64,000 bases of DNA, taken from NCBI RefSeq assembly GCF_035189165.1, contig NZ_CP045246.1, forward strand, positions 1,488,001 through 1,552,000, given 5' to 3'. The DNA is from Arthrobacter sp. JZ12 (GTDB lineage Bacteria; Actinomycetota; Actinomycetes; Actinomycetales; Micrococcaceae). A program made the position numbers and the translations under genes. The notes under the pieces were generated by a model. The model saw only the letters and a program-made list of their open reading frames with translations, searched no databases and had not been told where the DNA came from. Positions 26,363 to 35,603 of this stretch are shown one piece after another; position 1 is the first letter of the stretch, and each line of letters begins with the position of its first letter.

Positions 26363-26890
26363 ATGGCTTCCAGCGCCGCCAGAACCCTCATGCTGGTAGT
26401 TGCCCATCCCGACGACGACGCCTATGGTCTCGCCGGCACCGTTGCCTTGCACGCGGCTGATCCCCGCAGGCATGACTGGCTTGATTACGACGACGGCGCG
26501 GTTGCGGACGTTGCCTTCGACGAGCTGGTCGCGAGGCTGGCTGCGATCATGCGCGAGGAGGTTCCCGACGTCGTCGCCACCTTCGGGCCGGGCGGCATCA
26601 CCGGACATCCGAACCACATTGCTATCGGATTGGGTCCGTGGGATCCGACGCGCGTCTATCACATGAGGAGTGCCGGACGAGACGATCGGAGTGGAGGTAG
26701 ATACTTCTCCGTGGCGCACCGCATTGTTGCCGGACTGAAGGAGCACCGCAGCCAGCGTCATGTGATCTATGAGCTGGACCGCTCGGACCAGCAGTGGGAG
26801 CGGACGGTGAGCCGGGAGAGCATGATGATCGCGTGGCCCCCGACGAAGCCGAGGGCCACGCTTCTCACCGATGTTCTCGAGGGACTATAG
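26363..26890 (+). pseudogene. Decayed PIG-L family deacetylase
   Basis: The start (LVVAHPDDDAYGLAGTVALH) and later ATFGPGGITGHPNHIAIG are PIG-L motifs; the family includes MshB and Mca of mycothiol metabolism. The product is only 175 residues against about 260-280. Compared with the family as I remember it, about 40 residues are missing after LHAADP and again after HIAIG. Around 26664-26712 the +1 frame reads GVPDETIGVEVDTS, the expected family sequence, while the open frame reads unrelated residues, so two compensating shifts are present. It is probably non-functional although still open. Confidence 0.6.
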
Positions 26891-26906
26891 CCCCCGCGGG
26901 GCGCGC

Positions 26907-27536
26907 TCAGTGACCCCTGGCGATCCATTCCTCAAGGTGCGGCGCTTCTTCCGCGATGCTGGTTGAATCACCGTGGCCGGTCCGCACCACCGTGTCCGGA
27001 GGCAGAGTGAGCAGCCTGGTCCGGATGGACTCGATGATGGTGGGGAAGTCGCTGTAGGAACGGCCTGTAGCTCCCGGACCACCGCGGAACAACGTGTCGC
27101 CACTGAAAAGGACGCCGGCGTCGGGCAGGTAGAAGCACACGGAACCGGGGGAGTGGCCCGGGGTGTGGATAGCTTCCAGCGTTACCCCGCCCACCGTGAA
27201 CGTATCGCCGTCCGCGATGGGTCGCGTGGGCGCGGCGTCCGCGTAGACCGCGTTCCACAGCATCTGATCATCCGGGTGAAGGTAGATCGGCGCGCGGACG
27301 GCGTCGAAAAGGTCACCCACGGCCCTGATGTGGTCATCATGCCCGTGGGTCAGGAGGATGGCCCGCACCTGGCGGCCGTTGATCTCCTCGACGATGGCGT
27401 TCGCATCGTGGGGAGCGTCGATGACGATGCACTCCGTCTCGTCGCCGATGATCCAGACGTTGTTGTCCACGTCCCAGGTTCCGCCGTCGAGCGAGAACGT
27501 TCCCGAAGTGACGAGGTGGTCGATCCGCGCGCCCAT
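26907..27536 (-). CDS. MBL-fold metallo-hydrolase coupled to mscR
   Basis: A 209-residue metallo-beta-lactamase-fold hydrolase with the metal motif THGHDDH (about residues 63-69), then HTPGHSPGSVCFY, SGDTLF and a C-terminal GHG. It resembles glyoxalase II-type thioesterases. Its start overlaps the mscR stop as TGATG. From this pairing, which recurs in actinobacteria, hydrolysis of S-formylmycothiol or a similar mycothiol thioester is a reasonable inference. The substrate is not shown by sequence alone. Confidence 0.88.
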   Translation of the reverse strand: MGARIDHLVTSGTFSLDGGTWDVDNNVWIIGDETECIVIDAPHDANAIVEEINGRQVRAILLTHGHDDHIRAVGDLFDAVRAPIYLHPDDQMLWNAVYADAAPTRPIADGDTFTVGGVTLEAIHTPGHSPGSVCFYLPDAGVLFSGDTLFRGGPGATGRSYSDFPTIIESIRTRLLTLPPDTVVRTGHGDSTSIAEEAPHLEEWIARGH

Positions 27537-28621
27537 CAGAGCTCCACCACTGAACGCAGCACGACGCCGTCGTGCATCTTCGTAAATGCCTCTTCCACCT
27601 GGTCCAGTTTGATGCGCTCCGTCACGAAGGCGTCGAGGTCCAGGTTGCCCTGCTGGTAGTGGCTCACCAGCATTGGAAAGTCCCTTGACGGCAGGCAGTC
27701 GCCGTACCAGGAGGACTTCAGCGAGCCGCCGCGGCCGAACACATCAAGGAGGGGCAGTTCCAGCGTCATCTCCGGTGTGGGCACGCCCACCAGTACCACT
27801 GTGCCGGCGAGGTCCCGTGCGTAGAACGCCTGCTTGTAGGTCTCCGGGCGCCCGACGGCGTCGATCACCACGTTGGCGCCGAATCCGTCGGTAAGCTTCC
27901 GGATCTCCTCGACCGGATCGGTCTCCTTCGAGTTCACTGCGTGAGTGGCGCCGAGACCCAGCGCTAGGTCCAGCTTTCGGCTGTCGATGTCCACGGCGAT
28001 GATGCGGGTTGCACCCGCGAGCTTGGCTCCTGCGATGGCGGCGATGCCCACACCGCCGCACCCGATGACTGCCACGGAGTCACCGCGGCGGACGTTTCCG
28101 GTGTTGATGGCCGCCCCGATGCCGGCCATGATCCCGCAGCCGAGGAGACCCACCGCGGCCGGATCGGCCGAAGGATCAACCTTGGTGCACTGTCCCGCCG
28201 CGACCAGGGTCTTCTCTGCGAAGGCGCCGATCCCGAGCGCGGGTGAGAGCTCGGTGCCATCTTCCAGGGTCATCTTCTGGGTGGCGTTCGCCGTATTGAA
28301 GCAGTACTGGGCTTCGCCGCGTTCACAGGCCCGGCACTGGCCGCAGACTGCGCGCCAGTTGAGGATTACCCGGTCGCCGGGTACAACGTTGGTGACGTCC
28401 GGGCCGACAGCGCTGACCACGCCCGTTGCCTCGTGCCCCAGCAGGAAGGGGTAGTCATTGCTGATGCCGCCCTGCTTGTAGTGCAGATCCGTGTGGCAGA
28501 CGCCGCAGGTCAGGATGTCGACCAGCGCCTCTCCCGGACCCGGATCCGGAACGTTGATTGTGACTACGGACGCCGGTGCGTCCTTCTCCATAACGACGAC
28601 GGCCTTGACGCTGTGTGCCAT
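27536..28621 (-). CDS. mscR: S-(hydroxymethyl)mycothiol dehydrogenase
   Basis: A 361-residue zinc-dependent class III alcohol dehydrogenase that oxidises the formaldehyde-mycothiol adduct and, in mycobacteria, also reduces S-nitrosomycothiol. Catalytic-zinc motifs are [10 protein letters not shown] and GHEATGVV; the structural-zinc set is [15 protein letters not shown]; the NAD-binding turn is [10 protein letters not shown]. The motif set and the coupled MBL hydrolase distinguish it from ordinary alcohol dehydrogenases. The ATG is at 28621; no strong ribosome binding site is visible. Confidence 0.9.
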   Translation of the reverse strand: MAHSVKAVVVMEKDAPASVVTINVPDPGPGEALVDILTCGVCHTDLHYKQGGISNDYPFLLGHEATGVVSAVGPDVTNVVPGDRVILNWRAVCGQCRACERGEAQYCFNTANATQKMTLEDGTELSPALGIGAFAEKTLVAAGQCTKVDPSADPAAVGLLGCGIMAGIGAAINTGNVRRGDSVAVIGCGGVGIAAIAGAKLAGATRIIAVDIDSRKLDLALGLGATHAVNSKETDPVEEIRKLTDGFGANVVIDAVGRPETYKQAFYARDLAGTVVLVGVPTPEMTLELPLLDVFGRGGSLKSSWYGDCLPSRDFPMLVSHYQQGNLDLDAFVTERIKLDQVEEAFTKMHDGVVLRSVVEL

Positions 28622-28722
28622 AAAACTACTTGTCCTATCGCTGGGTTCTGAGACGACTCCAGCTTATGCACCGCGTCTGACGTTGTCGTATTTGACGGAC
28701 ACCCGGCGTCCGGGCGGGAACA

Positions 28723-28980
28723 TCAAGCCCCTACGCGAGCCTTCACTTCAGCGGCCGAGGGGTTGGTCGCCGAGCTGCCGTCGGGGAAGATGACGGTCGG
28801 CACCGTCTGGTTGCCCCCGTTCAGGGACGCGACCAGTTCAGCCGTTCCTTCGACCTCTTCGATGTTAATTTCCTGGTAGCCGATGCCCTGGGCATCGAGC
28901 TGGGACTTAAGCCTGCGGCAGTATCCGCACCAGGTGGTGGAGAACATGGTGATGGTGCCGGCGGCTGGTGTGTAGTCCAC
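28723..28980 (-). CDS. mrx1: Mycoredoxin (glutaredoxin-like)
   Basis: An 85-residue mycothiol-dependent oxidoreductase with active site W-C18-G-Y-C21, the mycoredoxin form, and the cis-Pro segment TVPTVIFPDG. It reduces protein-mycothiol mixed disulfides. It starts with GTG at 28980, with AAGGAG four to five bases upstream. It lies just upstream of mscR on the same strand, separated by about 100 bases that include a short CCCG/CGGG hairpin, so the genes are likely transcribed separately. It is divergent from thrS. Confidence 0.9.
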   Translation of the reverse strand: MDYTPAAGTITMFSTTWCGYCRRLKSQLDAQGIGYQEINIEEVEGTAELVASLNGGNQTVPTVIFPDGSSATNPSAAEVKARVGA

Positions 28981-29208
28981 AGCGCTCCTTATTGGGTTGG
29001 GATGTATCGCCGTATGTAACGTCGGCGCCGCACGCTACATTCCCGGCCTGTGCTGGTTGGTTGGCAGATCGCGCAGCGGATACCATCGAGGAGACCGCGG
29101 CGGGGAGTGTCGGGCCGTCCCTGACTTCCATTCGCCGGTACGGTTGACCGATCGGTGCGAAACAGCGGTGCCGAACCCAAGCAGTGCCCATATCCAGAGG
29201 AGACCCCA

Positions 29209-31224
29209 GTGTCAGCGCCCCCTTCCATCACCCTCATCGTCAACGGCGAAGAGCAGCGGGTGACCACCGGGACCACGGGTGCCGACCTCTTCGCCGAGCA
29301 GCGCGACGTCGTCGTAGTCCGGGTCAACGGCGAGCTGTGGGACCTCAGCCGTGAGCTCGAGGACGGCGCCGCCGTGGAGTCGGTGACCATCAGCTCCCCG
29401 GATGGGTTGAACGTCCTGCGGCACTCCGCCGCCCACGTCATGGCGCAGGCAGTGCAGCAGCTGCGTCCGGACGCCACCCTTGGCATCGGCCCGTACATCA
29501 CGGACGGTTTCTACTTCGACTTCGACGTCAACGACCCGTTCACCCCCGAAGATCTGAAGCAGCTCGAGAAGATGATGCTGAAGATCGTCAACGCCAACCA
29601 GCTGTTCCAGCGCAGGGTAGTGACGGAAGACGAGGCCCGTGAGGCGATGAAGGACGAGCCCTACAAGCTGGAACTCATTGGCCTCAAGGGCGGTAGCGGA
29701 GACATCACCGACGACGACGGCGCCTCCGTGGAGGTCGGCGCGGGTGAGCTGACCATCTACGACAACGTTGACCGCAAGTCCGGAGACATTGTGTGGAAGG
29801 ACCTGTGCCGCGGTCCGCACCTGCCCAACACCAAGCTCATCTCCAACGCCTACGCGCTCACGCGGTCGGCCGCTGCCTACTGGCGCGGCAGCGAGAAGAA
29901 CAAGCAGCTGCAGCGTATCTACGGAACCGCGTGGCCCACCAAGGATGACCTGAAGGCATACCAGGAGCGGCTGGCGGAGGCCGAGCGCCGGGACCACCGC
30001 AAGCTTGGCAGCGAACTGGACCTGTTCTCCTTCCCGGACGAACTGGGCTCAGGCCTTCCCGTGTTCCATCCGAAGGGCGGCATCATCCGCAAGGCGATGG
30101 AGGACTACTCACGCCAGCGGCACGTCGAGGCCGGCTACGAGTTCGTCTACACGCCGCACATCACCAAGGGACACCTGTACGAGGTCTCAGGCCACCTGGA
30201 CTGGTACCGCGACGGCATGTTCCCGCCGATGCACGTGGATGCCGAGCTCGACGACGAGGGCAAGGTCCGCAAGCCCGGCCAGGATTACTACCTGAAGCCG
30301 ATGAACTGTCCCATGCACAACCTGATCTACCGGTCGCGGGGACGGTCCTACCGGGAACTGCCCCTGCGGCTTTTCGAGTTCGGCTCGGTGTACCGGTATG
30401 AGAAGTCGGGTGTGGTGCACGGCCTGACGCGTGTGCGCGGCATGACCCAGGACGACGCCCACATCTACTGCACCCGCGAACAGATGAAGGATGAGCTCAC
30501 CACGACGCTCAACTTCGTCCTCGGGCTGCTGAAGGACTACGGGCTCGATGACTTCTACCTGGAACTGTCCACCAAGGACCCGGAGAAGTACGTCGGAGAT
30601 GACCAGACCTGGGAGGAGGCAACCCGCACCCTGGCCGAGGTAGCGGAAGCCTCCGGGCTGGACCTGGTGCCTGATCCGGGCGGCGCCGCCTTCTATGGGC
30701 CGAAGATCTCGGTGCAGGCGCGCGACGCGATCGGCAGGACCTGGCAGATGTCCACCATCCAGTTGGACTTCAACCTGCCGGAGCGCTTCCAGCTTGAGTA
30801 TCAGGCGGCAGACGGGTCCAGGCAGCGGCCGGTGATGATCCACCGCGCACTGTTCGGTTCCATCGAGCGGTTCCTCGGCGTTCTCACCGAGCACTACGCC
30901 GGAGCCTTCCCTGCTTGGCTGGCCCCCGTCCAGGTGCTTGCCATTCCGGTAGCCGACGCTTTCAACGACTACCTGTACGACGTCGTCGACAAGCTTCGTG
31001 CGCAGGGTGTCCGTGCCGAGGTGGACATCAGCTCTGACCGGTTCCCCAAGAAGATCCGTACGGCGAGCAAGGAGAAGGTTCCCTTCGTCCTGATCGCCGG
31101 AGGTGACGACGTCGACGCCGGTGCCGTGTCCTTCCGCTTCCGCGACGGCAGCCAGGACAACCAGGTGCCGGTTGAGGAAGCCGTGAAGCGAATTGTGGAA
31201 GCAGTTCGCAACAGGGAGCAGTAA
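29209..31224 (+). CDS. thrS: Threonyl-tRNA synthetase
   Basis: A class II synthetase of 671 residues charging tRNA-Thr. It has a TGS domain (1-65), an editing domain, a catalytic core with [10 protein letters not shown] and [15 protein letters not shown], motif 3 [13 protein letters not shown], and a C-terminal anticodon-binding domain. The GTG start at 29209 follows GAGGAGA; an in-frame start 18 codons earlier lacks a site and family similarity. The 228-base region upstream shows no T-box signature and no other recognisable element. It heads a thrS-HIT-pgsA cluster. Confidence 0.97.
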   Translation: MSAPPSITLIVNGEEQRVTTGTTGADLFAEQRDVVVVRVNGELWDLSRELEDGAAVESVTISSPDGLNVLRHSAAHVMAQAVQQLRPDATLGIGPYITDGFYFDFDVNDPFTPEDLKQLEKMMLKIVNANQLFQRRVVTEDEAREAMKDEPYKLELIGLKGGSGDITDDDGASVEVGAGELTIYDNVDRKSGDIVWKDLCRGPHLPNTKLISNAYALTRSAAAYWRGSEKNKQLQRIYGTAWPTKDDLKAYQERLAEAERRDHRKLGSELDLFSFPDELGSGLPVFHPKGGIIRKAMEDYSRQRHVEAGYEFVYTPHITKGHLYEVSGHLDWYRDGMFPPMHVDAELDDEGKVRKPGQDYYLKPMNCPMHNLIYRSRGRSYRELPLRLFEFGSVYRYEKSGVVHGLTRVRGMTQDDAHIYCTREQMKDELTTTLNFVLGLLKDYGLDDFYLELSTKDPEKYVGDDQTWEEATRTLAEVAEASGLDLVPDPGGAAFYGPKISVQARDAIGRTWQMSTIQLDFNLPERFQLEYQAADGSRQRPVMIHRALFGSIERFLGVLTEHYAGAFPAWLAPVQVLAIPVADAFNDYLYDVVDKLRAQGVRAEVDISSDRFPKKIRTASKEKVPFVLIAGGDDVDAGAVSFRFRDGSQDNQVPVEEAVKRIVEAVRNREQ

Positions 31225-31230
31225 CGCCGG

Positions 31231-31851
31231 ATGCACAACGACGTGGGCGCTGGAGAACTTCATCGCGAAGACGGGGAGATAACGGACGGCTTTGAGCTGC
31301 CCGGAGTTCCCGACGCGTTCCAGCGCCTGTGGACGCCGCACCGGTTGGCCTACATAAAGGGCGGGCAGGGGCAGTTCAACAAGCAGGAGGACTGCCCGTT
31401 CTGCGCCGCTCCCCAGCGTTCCGATGAGGAGTCCCTGATTGTGCACCGGGGGGAAAGCGCCTACGTCGTCCTGAATCTGTTCCCGTACAACCCCGGTCAC
31501 CTGCTGGTGTGCCCATACCGTCACGTGCCGGACTACACCGACATCACCCACCAGGAGACGGTTGAGATCGGGCAGCTCACGCAGGCGGCCATGCACGCCC
31601 TGCGAAGCGTCGCCCGGCCCACCGGCTTCAACCTGGGCATGAACCAGGGCGTCACAGGGGGAGCGGGCATTGCGGCCCACCTTCACCAGCACGTGGTTCC
31701 GCGTTGGAGCGGCGACGGCAATTTCTTCCCCATCATTGCGCAGACCAAGGCCATCACGCAGACCCTCGACGAGGTACGGACGCAGCTTGCGGCGGCCTGG
31801 GATGAGGCTGCGGCGGCCGTAGCCGGATCGGCGGACAGCCATGCTGAATAG
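31231..31851 (+). CDS. HIT-domain Ap4A phosphorylase-like protein
   Basis: A 206-residue HIT protein related to the mycobacterial diadenosine tetraphosphate phosphorylase Rv2613c. The histidine triad is HLHQHVVP with W-R nearby, and C-P-F-C near residue 51 is the zinc-binding pair. It starts six bases after thrS and overlaps pgsA by 11 bases. Removal of Ap4A, a side product of aminoacyl-tRNA synthetases, fits the position next to thrS, as in mycobacteria. Confidence 0.9.
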   Translation: MHNDVGAGELHREDGEITDGFELPGVPDAFQRLWTPHRLAYIKGGQGQFNKQEDCPFCAAPQRSDEESLIVHRGESAYVVLNLFPYNPGHLLVCPYRHVPDYTDITHQETVEIGQLTQAAMHALRSVARPTGFNLGMNQGVTGGAGIAAHLHQHVVPRWSGDGNFFPIIAQTKAITQTLDEVRTQLAAAWDEAAAAVAGSADSHAE

Positions 31852-32449
31852 GTATGCCCGGACATTCTTCACCTCCCTGTTCACCCCCCTTGCCAACATC
31901 CTGCTCAAGTGGGGTGTTTCGCCCGACGCGGTGACCGTCGTCGGGACCGTAGGCGTGGCCGGCGGGGCCCTTCTGTTCTACCCGCTCGGCGAACTGTTCT
32001 GGGGCACGCTGTTCATCACCCTTTTTGTGTTCTCGGACGTCCTCGACGGCATCATGGCGCGTATTCAGGGACGCAGCGGCTCCTGGGGCAGCTTCCTTGA
32101 TTCGACCCTGGACAGGATGGCCGACGGCGCGGTGTTCGCCGGCGTCGCCATCTGGTTCTTCCAGGGCGGGGACAACAGCGCAATCGCCGTTTCCGCGCTG
32201 GCCTGCCTGGTGCTCGGCATGATTGTTTCCTATGCGCGTGCCAAGGCCGAGTCCCTCGGGTATTCCGCCAACGTGGGGATCGCCGAACGCGCCGAGCGGC
32301 TGGTCTCGGTGCTCGTCGTCACCGGCCTGACCGGGCTGGGGCTGCCGGAAGGTGTGCTGCTGGCTGTCCTCGTCCTGCTGGCCTTGGCAAGCGTCGTGAC
32401 GATCATCCAGCGGATCATGGCTGTGAGGGTGCAGGCGGCCGCTGCCTGA
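31841..32449 (+). CDS. pgsA: CDP-alcohol phosphatidyltransferase, phosphatidylinositol-phosphate synthase type
   Basis: A 202-residue integral membrane enzyme with about six transmembrane helices. The CDP-alcohol motif D-x2-D-G-x2-A-R-x8-G-x3-D-x3-D is complete in the segment beginning DVLDGIMAR and ending STLDRMAD. In this gene order (thrS-HIT-pgsA) the mycobacterial orthologue makes phosphatidylinositol phosphate from CDP-diacylglycerol and inositol phosphate. The start lies inside the HIT gene, an 11-base overlap. The acyltransferase and mannosyltransferase genes that follow in mycobacteria are absent; pdxS comes next. Confidence 0.88.
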   Translation: MLNRYARTFFTSLFTPLANILLKWGVSPDAVTVVGTVGVAGGALLFYPLGELFWGTLFITLFVFSDVLDGIMARIQGRSGSWGSFLDSTLDRMADGAVFAGVAIWFFQGGDNSAIAVSALACLVLGMIVSYARAKAESLGYSANVGIAERAERLVSVLVVTGLTGLGLPEGVLLAVLVLLALASVVTIIQRIMAVRVQAAAA

Positions 32450-32547
32450 TCAGGCAGGCTCCATCGAAAAGGGACACTGTCCACCTGCACAGCACCGGCG
32501 GTGTTACGTGCAGTTTCCGACCGGCGCTTTCGGGGCATCCGCGGGCG

Positions 32548-32553
32548 TATCAT
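32548..32553 (+). promoter_or_regulatory. Probable -10 element TATCAT of pdxS
   Basis: TATCAT lies 36 bases before the GTG of pdxS. No convincing -35 is seen. Confidence 0.35.
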
Positions 32554-32589
32554 GGATTGTCATCTTTTCTCTACCCAAGGGGCCAAACT

Positions 32590-33504
32590 GTGTCCACTGT
32601 TGAAGAAACTTCGACCACCGCGCCCGTGACCGGCAGCAGCCGGGTCAAGCGCGGCATGGCCGAAATGCTCAAGGGCGGCGTCATCATGGATGTTGTCACC
32701 CCGGAGCAGGCTCGCATCGCCGAGGACGCCGGCGCCGTCGCCGTGATGGCCCTCGAGCGCGTGCCCGCCGACATCCGCGCGCAGGGCGGCGTATCCCGTA
32801 TGTCCGATCCGGACATGATCGACGGAATCATCGACGCCGTCTCCATCCCAGTGATGGCGAAGGCCCGCATCGGCCACTTTGTTGAGGCGCAGGTGCTGCA
32901 GTCCCTCGGCGTCGACTACATCGACGAATCCGAGGTTCTGACTCCGGCCGACTTCACCAACCACATCGACAAGTGGAAATTCACTGTCCCCTTCGTCTGC
33001 GGTGCCACCAACCTCGGTGAGGCGCTGCGGCGCATTAACGAGGGCGCGGCGATGATCCGCTCCAAGGGCGAGGCCGGCACCGGTGACGTCTCCAACGCGA
33101 CAATGCACATGCGCAAGATCCGCGCCGAGATCGCCCACCTGACCTCCATGCCCGAGGACGAGCTGTATGTTGCCGCCAAAGAACTGCAGGCTCCCTACGA
33201 ACTGGTCAAGGAAGTTGCCGCCGCCGGCAAGCTGCCGGTAGTGCTCTTCACGGCCGGTGGTATCGCAACTCCGGCTGATGCCGCCATGATGATGCAACTG
33301 GGCGCCGACGGTGTGTTCGTCGGATCCGGCATCTTCAAGTCCGGCAACCCGGCCGAGCGTGCCGCGGCCATCGTGAAGGCCACCACCTTCCACGACGATC
33401 CCGACATGATCGCCAAGGTCTCCCGCGGTCTGGGTGAAGCGATGGTCGGCATCAACGTCGACGAAATTCCGCAGCCTCACCGCCTCGCCGAGCGCGGCTG
33501 GTAG
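32590..33504 (+). CDS. pdxS: Pyridoxal 5'-phosphate synthase, synthase subunit
   Basis: A 304-residue (beta/alpha)8 enzyme that builds PLP from ribose 5-phosphate, glyceraldehyde 3-phosphate and ammonia supplied by PdxT. The family start [19 protein letters not shown], the Schiff-base lysine K91 in [20 protein letters not shown] and the phosphate loop [14 protein letters not shown] are intact. GTG 32590 has AAGGGG seven bases upstream. The glutaminase partner pdxT is not adjacent but 7.6 kb downstream. Confidence 0.97.
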   Translation: MSTVEETSTTAPVTGSSRVKRGMAEMLKGGVIMDVVTPEQARIAEDAGAVAVMALERVPADIRAQGGVSRMSDPDMIDGIIDAVSIPVMAKARIGHFVEAQVLQSLGVDYIDESEVLTPADFTNHIDKWKFTVPFVCGATNLGEALRRINEGAAMIRSKGEAGTGDVSNATMHMRKIRAEIAHLTSMPEDELYVAAKELQAPYELVKEVAAAGKLPVVLFTAGGIATPADAAMMMQLGADGVFVGSGIFKSGNPAERAAAIVKATTFHDDPDMIAKVSRGLGEAMVGINVDEIPQPHRLAERGW

Positions 33505-33548
33505 AGCTCCCTGCTTATTGAGCACCGCCCGGTCGTAAGGGTTTAGTC

Positions 33549-33578
33549 GGAAGGGTCGGACGAAAGTCCGGCCCTTCC
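33549..33578 (+). terminator. Terminator after pdxS
   Basis: A 13-base stem (33549-33561 with 33566-33578, one G-T pair) around a GAAA tetraloop, 45 bases past the pdxS stop, followed by GCCGTTT. Confidence 0.75.
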
Positions 33579-33596
33579 GCCGTTTACGGATGCGTC

Positions 33597-33602
33597 TACG
33601 CT
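33597..33602 (+). promoter_or_regulatory. -10 element TACGCT of capA copy 1
   Basis: TACGCT, six bases and GTG 33609, a leaderless geometry. Confidence 0.45.
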
Positions 33603-33608
33603 GGCACT

Positions 33609-34873
33609 GTGGCTACATTGGGCGGCAGACGCCGGAACGCAGTGGTGCTGGCAGCGGTGCTGGGCGCCTCGGCCTGCTCGACGCCGGCGCCGGACTCCGG
33701 CGCCGACCCGTCGCCCGGCACACCGGGCGAGACTGCCTCGCCCGGCACCCCGGGGGGTACTGCGTCGCCCTCACCTACTGCATCCCCGACTACGGCAGCC
33801 ACTGCCGCTCCCGAGACCGAACCGACGCAGCCTGCCTGCCCGGGCGACGGTTGCACTACCGTGGTGCTCACAGGTGATCTCCTGCTTCACGAGGGTCTCT
33901 GGGAGCAGGCAGCGTACGACGGCGGCGGGAGCCTCGACTTCGTCCCTATGCTCGCGGCTCAGGAAAAGTTTGTGGACCCGGCGGATCTGGCGATCTGCCA
34001 CCAGGAGACGCCCCTTGCCGATCCTGCCGGTCCCTTTGCCGGGTTCCCGGTCTTCAACGCTCCGCCCCAGGTAGCCGAAGCAGTTGCGGCTCTTGGCTAT
34101 GACGCCTGCACCACGGCGAGCAACCACACGCTGGATGCCGGAACAATCGGTGTCACCCGCACTCTCGACACCCTGGACAGTGCCGGCCTGGCGCACACCG
34201 GTTCCTACCGCACCGCGGAGGAAGCTGCACAGCCGCTCGTGCTGGACACCGGCGAGGCGCACGTCGCCGTAGTCACCGGGACCTTCTCACTCAACGGAAT
34301 CGCTCCGGAGCATCCCTGGCAGGTCGACCCGCTGGACCCGGCGGCGATGATCGCGAAGGCAAGGCAGGCCCGTGAGGCGGGCGCCGACGTCGTACTGGCG
34401 GCCGTCCACGCGGGTGATGAGTATGTGAACTACGCCAACGCGCAGCAGCAGGAGGTTGCGCATGCGCTCGTGGACAGCGGCGAATTCGACCTCATCTACG
34501 GACACCACAGCCACTCGGTACTGCCGATCGAGAAGTACAACGGCGTCTGGATCGTCTACGGTCTGGGCAACACGATCGCGGCCCACCTGACGCCCACAAT
34601 CCTGACACCGAAGGCCTGATGGTCGGGGTGGATTTCCAGCAGGACGACGACGGCGCGTGGCAGGTGCGTGAGCTTCGCTGGCTGCCTGCCACCTGGAACG
34701 GCCCCGGACACCGCTGGTGCCCGGTGGCGCAGTACCGGCTCGACGAGATGGCAGCCTCGGGCGAGTCGTGCGTCTCGCCGGAGGAGGACGCAGCCAGCCG
34801 CGCCCGCACCAAAGCCACGGTCGAGTCAATGGGGGCAGCCGAAGCCGGGGCTGTGGAGTGGCCCCCGCCCTAG
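33609..34873 (+). pseudogene. CapA-like putative lipoprotein, copy 1, frameshifted
   Basis: Paralogue of the intact gene at 37723. The N-terminus has a hydrophobic signal ending in ACST, a Pro/Thr/Ser/Gly linker, then a CapA (PGA_cap) metallophosphatase-like domain with VLTGDLLLHE, TTASNHTLDAG and IYGHHSHSVLPIE. The frame closes at 34619 just after YGLGNT. The -1 frame then reads DTEGLMVGVDF through RWCPVAQYR to the stop at 34873, matching the C-terminus of the paralogue. One base is therefore missing near 34593-34600. Either the gene is inactivated or the base is a sequencing error. Confidence 0.85.
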
Positions 34874-35603
34874 CTCAGGTGGAGCCACCAGGTCGAGCCC
34901 CGGCCGATGAGCTCAAACCCGCGACGGGAGTACAGTTCGTAGCCCTCGGGAGTGGCGTTGAGTGCAAGCTCGGTGGCACCTGCGTCAGCGGCACACTGTG
35001 TCGCCGCGGCCAGCAGGGCTGTACCGATACCCCGCCTCCGATGCACGGCAGCAACCTCCATATTGAAGATCCCACCGAGGGTGCCGCTATCTGCGGCACT
35101 GTCGAAGAAGGAGTAGGCAGCGCCCACCGGTTTTTGACCAACCCGGGCGAGTGCGTGCCAGGCGCGCGCCGGTTCGCTTCGGGCTATCGCGAGTTCGGCA
35201 GCACGTGGCCCTCGAATTCGGACACCTTCGGAAGGACCGACACCTCGGCCGTCGCCGATCCCGGCACCGCCGCCCATCCGGTCACGGCGTCTGCGTCTAT
35301 TGGTGCGCTCATCCACCAGGGCTGCCACCCGGGTTCGAAGCCGAACGATGCAAGCTCCGGTGCGCGTACCGCTGCATTGAGCCACACGCCGACCGTCCGC
35401 GCACCCAGCCGAACACCCTCCGCCAGCCCTGGCCGCAGACCTGCGCCGGACAGGACCGTAGGAAACATCAACATGAGCTCCGAACGCGCCGGCAGCCAGA
35501 TCCAGTCACATCCGTGCGTCGAGAAGGTGCGGCCGCCGGTCGCCTGTGCGAGAGCGGCAAACCAAGCCCGCTGCAGCCGCTGGCAACCGGCGATCGTCGT
35601 CAT
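34870..35603 (-). pseudogene. GNAT family acetyltransferase, frameshifted
   Basis: From ATG 35603 the frame reads an N-terminal GNAT half (MTTIAGCQRLQRAWFAALA...) and then closes at 35184. The adjoining frame supplies PRAAELAIARSEPARAW, then the acetyl-CoA site VHRRRGIGTALLAAA and a typical end, YSRRGFELIG. The joint is at a C-run at 35209-35211; one more base there gives a continuous protein of about 243 residues. The start overlaps the dcp stop (ATGA), so the gene would be coupled to dcp. The substrate is unknown. Confidence 0.8.

Noticed and set aside
28981-29208. T-box or other riboswitch in the thrS leader
   Set aside because: No T-box consensus, specifier-loop pattern or antiterminator was recognised.
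30187-31908. Minus-strand open frame of 573 codons across thrS, HIT and pgsA
   Set aside because: It shadows three genes with intact catalytic motifs.
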